In this document: positions 1 through 4,824 of the stretch, one piece after another
Position numbering within the stretch: position 1 is the stretch's first letter
Layout of the letters: each line of letters begins with the position of its first letter
DNA from: Hyphococcus sp.
Lineage (GTDB): Bacteria; Pseudomonadota; Alphaproteobacteria; Caulobacterales; Parvularculaceae
Assembly: GCA_021604605.1 (NCBI GenBank)
Contig: BQJH01000228.1
Span: 1 to 5,002 of the forward strand
Direction of reading: 5' to 3'
DNA: 5,002 bases
Made by a program: the position numbers and the translations under genes
The notes under the pieces: generated by a model
Seen by the model: the letters and a program-made list of their open reading frames with translations, nothing else
Told to the model about the DNA's origin: nothing
Database searches by the model: none

Positions 1-450
1 CACGACCGAAGTTTTCTTGATCGGATCGTCACGTCCATCATTACGACGGACCCGGAAAAAGCAGGGCAATGGCGGCGTTATCCCGGCGGGTATGATGATA
101 TGGTCAGCCAGCGCGGCAGTGCGCCCGGCGTCCCGGTTTCAAAAAAAACAAAACGAGAGCGCACGGCGCAAAGTGAAAACAAAGGGCAACCAAAACCCGT
201 TAAACCGAAAACCCAAACCAAGCTGAGTTATAAAGAAAAATACGCGCTGGAGAATTTGCCAAAAGAAATTGCAACGCTTGAAGACAAGATCGCCGCGTAC
301 AAAACCACCATGGCCGATCCAAAATTATTTGAGCGCGATCCGGAAGAATTTAACCGCATCGCAAAAGCACTGGGTGAAGCAGAAACCGCTTTAAGTACAG
401 CAGAAGATGAATGGCTTACACTTGAAGAGAAACGTGAATCTCTCAGCTAA
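1..450 (+). CDS. uup: ABC-F family ATPase, C-terminal part (Uup type), 5' truncated
   Basis: The open frame enters from the left edge and ends at a TAA at 448-450, giving 149 visible residues. It begins HDRSFLDRIV, the histidine switch (H-loop) of the second ATP-binding cassette, followed by the conserved ABC-F stretch ending RRYPGGYDDM. Next comes a Lys/Pro-rich basic linker at about residues 40-75. The tail, from LSYKEKYALENLP onward, is a charged helical segment matching the C-terminal coiled coil that distinguishes Uup from other ABC-F proteins. ABC-F proteins are soluble, lack membrane domains and act on ribosomes or nucleic acid. Uup is linked to transposon excision and branched DNA in E. 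coli; that role is family knowledge, not something seen here. The Walker motifs and both signature sequences lie outside the window. The family assignment is firm and the Uup subtype is likely. Confidence 0.88.
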   Translation, partial: HDRSFLDRIVTSIITTDPEKAGQWRRYPGGYDDMVSQRGSAPGVPVSKKTKRERTAQSENKGQPKPVKPKTQTKLSYKEKYALENLPKEIATLEDKIAAYKTTMADPKLFERDPEEFNRIAKALGEAETALSTAEDEWLTLEEKRESLS

Positions 451-469
451 AACTCCTTTCAATGCCGCT

Positions 470-514
470 CTTGGCGCTACCGCCCTTGGCGCCGACCCTC
501 TTGGCGTTGCAATC
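470..514 (+). repeat. Three tandem 15-bp units sharing CTTGGCG
   Basis: CTTGGCG starts at 470, 485 and 500, exactly 15 bp apart, with partly conserved bases between. It lies between the ABC-F stop and the lipoprotein start. Because the period is five codons, the upstream in-frame extension (ATG at 462) would read as a repetitive Leu/Pro/Ala peptide, but I do not think it is translated. The third TTGGCG could be a poor -35 element (501-506), with only a weak -10 (TAGTGT, 524-529) at 17 bp. The function is unknown. Confidence 0.5.
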
Positions 515-528
515 TCTTTCGCGTAGTG

Positions 529-559
529 TTCCCCGGATCGCACAAGCAGATTCGGGGAG
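529..559 (+). promoter_or_regulatory. Leader hairpin enclosing the Shine-Dalgarno of the amidohydrolase gene
   Basis: TCCCCG at 530-535 can pair with CGGGGA at 553-558 across a 17-nt loop, with one extra T-G pair outside. The 3' arm is part of the GGGGAGA ribosome-binding site at 554-560, just before the ATG at 564. If the fold forms in the mRNA it would mask the ribosome-binding site. Six base pairs with a large loop is modest, so a regulatory role is an inference. Confidence 0.3.
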
Positions 560-563
560 AATC

Positions 564-1988
564 ATGCGCCACTCAATCATTCTTGTTTTACTCGCCTTCA
601 TATCAGCATGCGGACAAAAGCCCGAACCGCTTGAAAAAGCTGACCTCATTATCACCGGCGGCAGCATCATCCATCCTGATCAAACAGCTGCGCCGGTCGT
701 TGAAGACATTGTCATTCGTGAAGGAAAGATCGTCGCCGTTGGCGCAAACATATCTGGACATTACGACGCGGCGCAAATCCATGATGTGTCTGGACACTAT
801 ATCATTCCCGGCCTTGCCGACATGCACAGTCATTTTGGCAATGGGATATTGGCGCCAGAAGAAGACGATACGCGTCAGGTTCTCGCGCGCCATCTCTATT
901 TCGGCAACACGACAATTCTAAACCTTGGCTCCTTTCAAGCCTGGCCATCGCGTATAGATGAATTACGCGCTCAAATGCAAAACGGCAGCTTAGCCGGGCC
1001 ACGCCTGTTGGCTGTCGGGTCATTAATGACCATGACCGGCTCTCACCCGACCACAACGATTTATTCGCCGCAAGTTCAACAACAAATAAAAGATTTACTG
1101 GCGCGTATCCGAACCGACGGCCCAATTGACCTTACCCCTATTCGCGCAACGACCCTGGTGAACACGCCTAAAAATGTCGGCGCCGAAGTAAAACGCGTTG
1201 GCGATTGGGGCGCTCACGCCATCAAGCTGACAGTGGAGTCCGGGCCTGATGACTTTGGCGATGACCACCCGCAGATGACACCGGAAATGATAGCCGCAGG
1301 TGTTGAAGCCGCTGCGCCTTATGACATCCCTGTGTTGTGCCACATCTCTTCCATCGATGAGATAGAAGCGTGCCTTTCCAGCGGCGCCCACGGTGTTGTC
1401 CACGTCGTAACACCCGCCGCGCCCTTACCGGAAGACTTGGAGCAGCGGATGGTCGACGCTGAATTTATTGTCATCCCGACCGGCGCCATGTTTGAAGGAT
1501 GGGGGCGCTACACCGGCGATATTTCGCTTTTGGATCAACCAGCGCTTAAAGGCGTGCTCAGCAACAGTGAGCGTGCATGGCTTTCCTCACCGGGCATGGT
1601 CAACGCTTTTGCCAGCACAACGGAGTGGGATGAAAGTGTCGATCGAACCCGCGCGCATCTGAAAAAATTTCATGACCTTGGCGGTATGATCGTCGCCGGC
1701 ACGGATACCGGCAACCCTTATCGTATCGCCGGGCTCGCACTTCATGAAGAAATGGCGTTTTACGTTTCCGCCGGATTAACACCGCGTGAAGCGCTCGCCA
1801 CCGCAACGACCAACGCAGCAAAATTCATGAAAGCTGAAAGCCAGTGGGGCGCGATCAAACCGGACCTCTCCGCCGATCTCATCATTTTGGAAGGCAACCC
1901 ACTCGACGACATCGCCAATACATTGACGATTGTTGACGTCATCAAAACCGGCGAAATTGTCAACCGAACGAAGCTAGCGCTTCATTGA
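564..1988 (+). CDS. Predicted lipoprotein, metal-dependent amidohydrolase family
   Basis: The product has 474 residues. I start it at ATG 564, not at the longer in-frame ATG 462, because GGGGAGA (554-560) sits directly upstream and the N-terminus then reads as a lipoprotein signal: MRHSIILVLLAF followed by lipobox ISAC, with Cys16 as the lipidated residue. The amidohydrolase superfamily layout follows. An N-terminal beta-sandwich segment (about 26-80, ADLIITGG) leads to metal ligands HSH at 88-90. A candidate carboxylated lysine is K221 (HAIKLT), with histidines H260 (VLCH) and H280 (HGVVH), and the catalytic aspartate is D381 (GTDTG). The C-terminal composite-domain segment ends GAIKPDLSADLIILEGNP. 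All expected metal ligands are present, so it should be an active hydrolase of cyclic amide, peptide or ester-like bonds anchored in the envelope; the substrate cannot be read from sequence. The nearest named relatives are imidazolonepropionase-like or prolidase-like amidohydrolases. It lies 113 bp after the ABC-F gene with no clear terminator between, so read-through is possible. Confidence 0.9.
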   Translation: MRHSIILVLLAFISACGQKPEPLEKADLIITGGSIIHPDQTAAPVVEDIVIREGKIVAVGANISGHYDAAQIHDVSGHYIIPGLADMHSHFGNGILAPEEDDTRQVLARHLYFGNTTILNLGSFQAWPSRIDELRAQMQNGSLAGPRLLAVGSLMTMTGSHPTTTIYSPQVQQQIKDLLARIRTDGPIDLTPIRATTLVNTPKNVGAEVKRVGDWGAHAIKLTVESGPDDFGDDHPQMTPEMIAAGVEAAAPYDIPVLCHISSIDEIEACLSSGAHGVVHVVTPAAPLPEDLEQRMVDAEFIVIPTGAMFEGWGRYTGDISLLDQPALKGVLSNSERAWLSSPGMVNAFASTTEWDESVDRTRAHLKKFHDLGGMIVAGTDTGNPYRIAGLALHEEMAFYVSAGLTPREALATATTNAAKFMKAESQWGAIKPDLSADLIILEGNPLDDIANTLTIVDVIKTGEIVNRTKLALH

Positions 1989-2032
1989 GAGTTTGCATCT
2001 CATAGATCTGAAGTTATGAATTATGGCCACTG

Positions 2033-3313
2033 CTAATCCGCCAATTCATATGTATATGCCGCGTTCGCTGACGGGATTAACAAATAAGCGTCGAACCCTG
2101 TAATGAGCTCCCTATCCTCTGAGCTCAAAAACTTAAACTTATCCATTTGCAATCGAATTGGTCTTAGATCGAAAAGAATAAACTTATCGGATTCATCCAA
2201 AAATTCGCTCAACATATGACGGTCACCGACCGGCGCGTCCGCATCGATTTCGCCAAAATAGCTCGAACACGAATGATCTTCACCAGCGGAACTGCCAGCA
2301 TCCTGACCGCTTGTTAGCCGCGCGCCGCTATAGCATTCCATAAACAGGTTAAAAGCAGAATGACCATTTGCGCGGGCGTAAGCTTCAATAAACGTTCCAA
2401 GCATTATGCGACCATTTTGCAAATCAAATGAGGGGGCTGAGTGAAAGCCACCGAACTTAAAAAACACTTTTGGTGGCTTCCCGGTTTTAATGCGCCACGC
2501 GCGCTCGAGCGCAACAAAATTATCCTTCATGTTGTCTTCACGACGAATGTTTGATTCAGCGTATGAAATGCGTTTTTGCGCCGCCCATGGCCCATAAATG
2601 TAATTGCTAAAAATAATCTGACGTAACAGTTCATCAACTTCGCTGTCATTAAGCGGCGCGAACACATGGCTGAATGTTTCCAATTCTTTGGGAGTTATGT
2701 TTAATAACAGCTTTGGGTCTGCATCTAACCTCTCGCGCATTGTAACAATCGCTCTCAACTGCTTTTTCGTCTTCGCTTTCTTTTCTAAAAATGCCAAATG
2801 CGCGCGAAACCCTATAAAAAACTCCTGATCCAATCCCCAGAGTGCGCCATGTTTTAATCCGGATGCAGCGTATATGCGCGCGGCCATTTCCGACTCCTCA
2901 CGCCAATCCAGAAAAGCAATGCTACCTAGCCCGTCCTGCGAGGTTAGATACTTCTCTAATGCATTATATCCGCCCTGTTTTAGTTTTTCTTCGGCCAGAC
3001 GCGCACCGAACGGGCCAAATTCCAGCGCGGCATGGCGATAGCCCTGCTCCACCAACGCTTCAAAAAGAGAAGCGCTGATGGTTGGAATCTCAGCCAATCC
3101 ATGCCGCTCTCCTATTAGGAAATATTGCGCCTCAGCGCCCTGCTCAATAAGCCAGTCAAAACCAGCGCCTGACGCTTGACCGTCATTCAATGCGAGCGTG
3201 TAGCTGTTTTCCTGAACGATCTGCTTAAACTCTTCATAGTTCGTGTCTTGAGCCATTACCGGATAAGTCGCGGAAATCGCCCCCCCTATTATAGCCAACA
3301 ACACCCTAAACAT
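2033..3313 (-). CDS. Predicted secreted erythromycin esterase/ChaN-like superfamily protein
   Basis: The product has 426 residues. I use the ATG at 3313-3311, preceded by GGAGAG (3322-3317). An in-frame ATG 30 bp upstream (3343) has no ribosome-binding site and overlaps the likely -10 box. The N-terminus is a signal peptide (MFRVLLAIIGGAISATYPVMAQ) with probable cleavage after Ala21 or nearby. The core carries the marks of the EreA/ChaN-like fold: IGERHGLAEIP at 67-77 (E69, H71), ALEFG at 96-100 (E98), LWGLDQEF at 158-165, REDNM at 258-262 (equivalent to the RDxxM helix of EreA-type esterases) and KFGGFH at 286-291 (H291). Two glutamates and two histidines are thus in the order expected for a catalytic or metal/haem-binding centre. 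The tail (about 300-426) has cysteines C327 and C349, which could form a disulfide after export. True erythromycin esterases are cytoplasmic, so an exported version probably has another substrate. The superfamily call is good; the reaction is unknown. It converges with the amidohydrolase across a 44-bp gap in which I see no strong terminator. Confidence 0.72.
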   Translation of the reverse strand: MFRVLLAIIGGAISATYPVMAQDTNYEEFKQIVQENSYTLALNDGQASGAGFDWLIEQGAEAQYFLIGERHGLAEIPTISASLFEALVEQGYRHAALEFGPFGARLAEEKLKQGGYNALEKYLTSQDGLGSIAFLDWREESEMAARIYAASGLKHGALWGLDQEFFIGFRAHLAFLEKKAKTKKQLRAIVTMRERLDADPKLLLNITPKELETFSHVFAPLNDSEVDELLRQIIFSNYIYGPWAAQKRISYAESNIRREDNMKDNFVALERAWRIKTGKPPKVFFKFGGFHSAPSFDLQNGRIMLGTFIEAYARANGHSAFNLFMECYSGARLTSGQDAGSSAGEDHSCSSYFGEIDADAPVGDRHMLSEFLDESDKFILFDLRPIRLQMDKFKFLSSEDRELITGFDAYLLIPSANAAYTYELAD

Positions 3314-3343
3314 AGTCTCTCCAACGTACCCTGTGACGTCCAT

Positions 3344-3372
3344 ATATTATGAATAACATTATTGAAAGTCAA
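3344..3372 (-). promoter_or_regulatory. Sigma-70 type promoter of the secreted esterase-like gene
   Basis: Read on the - strand, TTGACT (3372-3367) is followed by exactly 17 bp and then TAATAT (3349-3344), both close to consensus. Transcription should begin near 3337, giving a leader of about 24 nt that contains the GGAGAG site. This placement rules out the upstream ATG at 3343 as the translation start. Confidence 0.7.
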
Positions 3373-3397
3373 TAAACATTTATTGATCTTCAATAAT
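3358..3397. promoter_or_regulatory. Candidate operator: two 13-bp palindromes in a 40-bp dyad
   Basis: ATTGA-AAG-TCAAT (3361-3373) and ATTGA-TCT-TCAAT (3382-3394) are each perfect 5+5 bp palindromes with 3-bp spacers, and their centres are 21 bp apart, two helical turns. Together they form one larger dyad (3358-3397) in which 17 of 20 position pairs match. The promoter-proximal copy covers the -35 box. This is the usual arrangement for a dimeric repressor binding cooperatively; the distal copy could also serve an activator. No regulator gene is in the window, so the protein is unknown. Confidence 0.6.
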
Positions 3398-3422
3398 AAT
3401 ATGTTGAATCCTATGAAGGACG

Positions 3423-3440
3423 GCCCTTAAGGATAAGGGC
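3423..3440. other. Short perfect hairpin (7-bp stem, 4-nt loop)
   Basis: GCCCTTA (3423-3429) and TAAGGGC (3434-3440) pair around AGGA. A run of six G follows (3441-3446), not T, and no T-run follows on the other strand, so it is not a typical terminator. It lies between the operator region and the amidohydrolase remnant and could mark a rearrangement border. The role is unknown. Confidence 0.35.
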
Positions 3441-3533
3441 GGGGGGCTCAGAATGCAGGCTAGCAATAGTAAGGGTAGCACGCTGTTTGACGATCCGACG
3501 ACAACGTTAGTTCCAACGTGTGAGACGGCGGAG

Positions 3534-3647
3534 GACTTGGTGATTTTAGAAAAGAACCCACTCGACGACATCGCCAACACATTGACGATTTCACAAATTG
3601 TTCAAACAGGCCGGTTCATAGAACGCGATAAATTATCACTGAACTGA
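3534..3647 (+). pseudogene. Remnant of an amidohydrolase 3' end
   Basis: The translation DLVILEKNPLDDIANTLTI and what follows, ending at a TGA at 3645-3647, aligns with the last 37 residues of the intact amidohydrolase (DLIILEGNPLDDIANTLTI onward). The alignment begins abruptly near 3534. The frame stays open back to an ATG at 3453, but the residues before 3534 show no amidohydrolase features and the catalytic barrel is absent. The nucleotide match is uneven: 3555-3590 agrees with 1896-1931 at 35 of 36 positions, while the last 19 codons are strongly diverged. It probably derives from a former neighbouring paralogue whose body was lost. A real small gene from 3453 cannot be excluded, but no good ribosome-binding site is seen there. 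Confidence 0.7.
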
Positions 3648-3705
3648 TCTTTTGGTGCGACAGAAGAAAATAAAAACTCAATCTCTATACCCAACCTCTC
3701 CACCG

Positions 3706-3733
3706 CTCATCCCGGACTTGATCCGGGATCCAG
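3706..3733 (+). repeat. REP-like palindrome, copy 1 (CCCGGA-CTTGA-TCCGGG)
   Basis: A 6-bp stem (3711-3716 with 3722-3727) around CTTGA, bordered by CTCAT on the left and ATCCAG on the right. This is a familiar intergenic palindrome of alphaproteobacterial genomes. A near-identical copy lies at 4038-4065. Confidence 0.8.
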
Positions 3734-3782
3734 GACAAAAAATATGACGGGCATAGCGCGACCATCTCTCTCTTTGTTAAGA

Positions 3783-3808
3783 TGGATTCCCGCTTTCGCG
3801 GGAATGAG
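3783..3808 (-). repeat. REP-like palindrome, copy 2, inverted (ATTCCCGC-TTTC-GCGGGAAT)
   Basis: A perfect 8-bp stem (3786-3793 with 3798-3805) minus indexing error of at most one base, around TTTC. Read on the - strand it has the same borders (CTCAT on the left, ATCCA on the right) as the palindrome at 3706, so the two face each other like the paired ends of a REPIN. Confidence 0.78.
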
Positions 3809-3821
3809 CGGAGGATAAGTG

Positions 3822-3999
3822 CTCAATCCCACCACCCGATCTTTCCGGCGAAAGCCGGAATCCAGGGATGGCGCTTTCCAGCACCAGCTTACCGGGTGAC
3901 GAATGGCGCAGCCTTTTTCAAGGGCCTCAAAATTCCACCTGCGACGAGACAATTCTGGACCCCGGCTTATAGCCTGCGCGCCTTCGCGCGCGGGCGCCG
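3822..3999 (+). repeat. 178-bp direct repeat, left copy
   Basis: This block matches 4825-5002 without gaps at 171 of 178 positions, offset 1003 bp. All seven differences fall between 3830 and 3900; the last 99 bp are identical. It contains the palindrome at 3841-3865 and most of a long hairpin. The right copy runs off the window, so the true repeat may be longer. The pair flanks the gene at 4157-4795. Confidence 0.92.
3841..3865 (+). repeat. REP-like palindrome, copy 3 (TTCCGGC-GAAA-GCCGGAA)
   Basis: A 7-bp stem (3843-3849 with 3854-3860) capped by GAAA and followed by TCCAG. It faces the palindrome at 3783-3808 in opposite orientation. Compared with that one, the stem carries paired changes that keep base pairing, so the fold appears conserved. 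Confidence 0.78.
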
Positions 4000-4002
4000 G
4001 GG
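3960..4002. repeat. Long GC-rich interrupted hairpin
   Basis: CCCCGGC (3960-3966) pairs with GCCGGGG (3996-4002). Inside, a 10-bp stem (3972-3981 with 3986-3995, one G-T pair) is capped by CTTC, leaving TTATA bulged on one side. There is no T-run, so it is not a standard terminator. The same structure recurs from 4963 and is cut by the window end. Confidence 0.7.
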
Positions 4003-4021
4003 AGAGCGGCAGATAGGGTAT

Positions 4022-4110
4022 CCCAACCTCTCCTCCGCTCATCCCGGACTTGATCCGGGACCCAGCACAAAAAATATGACGCGCGTAGCGCGGCTTTTTT
4101 TGATAAGACG
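4022..4110 (+). repeat. Partial second copy of the left part of the 138-bp element
   Basis: 4022-4092 matches 3690-3760 at 66 of 71 positions, including the CCCGGA-CTTGA-TCCGGG palindrome (4038-4065) and the stretch ACAAAAAATATGACG. A weaker match continues through a small gap to TTTGATAAGA (4099-4108), compared with TTTGTTAAGA in the first copy. The right-hand inverted palindrome is missing, so this copy is truncated or represents a shorter unit. Confidence 0.8.
4080..4101 (+). terminator. Possible intrinsic terminator within the repeat
   Basis: CGCGC (4080-4084) pairs with GCGCG (4088-4092) around GTA, followed by GC and seven T (4095-4101). The stem is short but GC-rich. The sister copy at 3748-3780 lacks both the full stem and the T-run. 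It would stop transcripts entering the downstream gene from the left. Confidence 0.35.
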
Positions 4111-4156
4111 AATGTTTTCGCGAGAATAAACGGCGGTTAGATAGGACACACAAGGT

Positions 4157-4795
4157 ATGGGTTGGAAACTAGCCATTGCAGTCATGTCGTTAAATGGGCG
4201 CTCTCTTAAAGGGGCGGTTAGTGATTTCTACGGCAAAAAATGCGTTCTTTCACCGTCAGATCAGACTGTGGAAACGGTACTTTATCCAAGCAACCAGAAC
4301 TTGAAATTTGCCTGCGAGGAAGGCGGCAATGCGTGGGTTTTTGACTGGCCGTCCGTCGAAAAAGCTTTAGAAAAACGATACAGCAGTACCGATGATGTTT
4401 CATTTTTTATCCTACATAGCGTCGTCAACCTTTATGGATTCAGCCACTATCGGAATGGCCTTGAAATACGCAGACGGGTTGGCTCATCGGATGAAGGTAT
4501 AATTTTCGATACAGGTGAAATATCGGAAAATGAGCTAACTGCATTAAAACAGGTTACCGGCGACGCCCCCATAGAAAAAACCCTTTCGTCATGGAACAAT
4601 CCTAACGAGCTCTATGAGTCTGATGAGGAAGAGTTTTCTCACGACAGCCTTGGCGAAGAGGTCGTCTTTAAACTAATCCAAGCGCAGACAGGCATAAATT
4701 TAAGCCGTGTCTCAGAACGGACCGAGCGGTTTCTTGAGATGCCTGTTACGAAGGTGAAGAACGCGGGATTGCTTGATCACATCTTGGGCGGATAA
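4157..4795 (+). CDS. Hypothetical protein, 212 aa, flanked by direct repeats
   Basis: I do not recognise this protein with confidence. It is soluble in appearance, with no signal peptide or long hydrophobic segment. Visible landmarks are MGWKLAIAVM at the start, WVFDWPSVEKALEKRY (60-75), ILHSVVNLYGFSHYRNGLE (85-103), RRRVGSSDEGIIFDTGE (105-121) and an acidic patch ESDEEEF (154-160). A closing LGEEVVFKLIQAQTGINL (165-182) runs into RFLEMPVTKV (191-200). The order of an MG-K start, a central LHSVV, a GII-D-GE strand and a late LGEE helix faintly recalls the DUF6928 group of actinobacterial proteins; this is memory-based and weak. The start at 4157 follows only a poor ribosome-binding site (AAGG at 4152-4155 is too close; TAGGA at 4142-4146 is a little far). 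A weak promoter may lie at 4100-4130 (TTGATA, then GAGAAT or AATAAA). The gene stands alone between repeat blocks, which suggests acquired or mobile cargo. Confidence 0.7.
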   Translation: MGWKLAIAVMSLNGRSLKGAVSDFYGKKCVLSPSDQTVETVLYPSNQNLKFACEEGGNAWVFDWPSVEKALEKRYSSTDDVSFFILHSVVNLYGFSHYRNGLEIRRRVGSSDEGIIFDTGEISENELTALKQVTGDAPIEKTLSSWNNPNELYESDEEEFSHDSLGEEVVFKLIQAQTGINLSRVSERTERFLEMPVTKVKNAGLLDHILGG

Positions 4796-4824
4796 CACCA
4801 ACCCGAAGGACTGGAGAATAAAAA

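Larger units (their letters stand above)
3684..3821. mobile_element. 138-bp REPIN/MITE-like insertion flanked by a 7-bp direct repeat
   Basis: The segment is bordered by CTCAATC at 3677-3683 and again at 3822-3828. At 4814-4836 the same flanks are joined without the insert (AATAAAAACTCAATC then CTACCACCCGAT), which looks like the empty site. Near its ends are inverted sequences, TCCACCGCTCAT on the left (3699-3710) and the complement of ATGAGCGGAGGA on the right (3804-3815), 11 of 12 matching. Each end carries a palindrome of the same family in opposite orientation. It has no coding capacity. A non-autonomous element moved by a transposase elsewhere is the best reading; precise deletion in the other copy is the alternative. 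Confidence 0.55.

Noticed and set aside
462..563. N-terminal extension of the amidohydrolase from ATG 462
   Set aside because: There is no ribosome-binding site before 462, the peptide comes from the 15-bp repeat, and the start at 564 has GGGGAGA plus a proper lipoprotein signal with Cys16.
526..921. Overlapping open frames within the amidohydrolase gene on both strands (for example 526-921 + and 603-893 -)
   Set aside because: The amidohydrolase frame carries all the family motifs here; the others have no recognisable domains.
1989..2032. Bidirectional terminator between the convergent genes
   Set aside because: Only a 4-5 bp inverted repeat (GAGA/TCTC) is visible, with no T-run on either strand.
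2842..3078. + strand open frame opposite the esterase-like gene
   Set aside because: It lies wholly antisense to a well-supported gene and has no motif or ribosome-binding site.
3314..3343. Ten-residue extension of the esterase-like protein from ATG 3343
   Set aside because: This ATG abuts the predicted -10 box, lies upstream of the likely transcript start and has no ribosome-binding site; the ATG at 3313 has GGAGAG and begins the signal peptide.
3707..4153. Long open frames on both strands across the repeat patch (- strand 148 aa; + strand 115 aa at 3782-4129)
   Set aside because: They run through palindromes and repeat copies, lack ribosome-binding sites and have low-complexity repeat-derived translations. 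GC-rich palindromes often leave frames open by chance.
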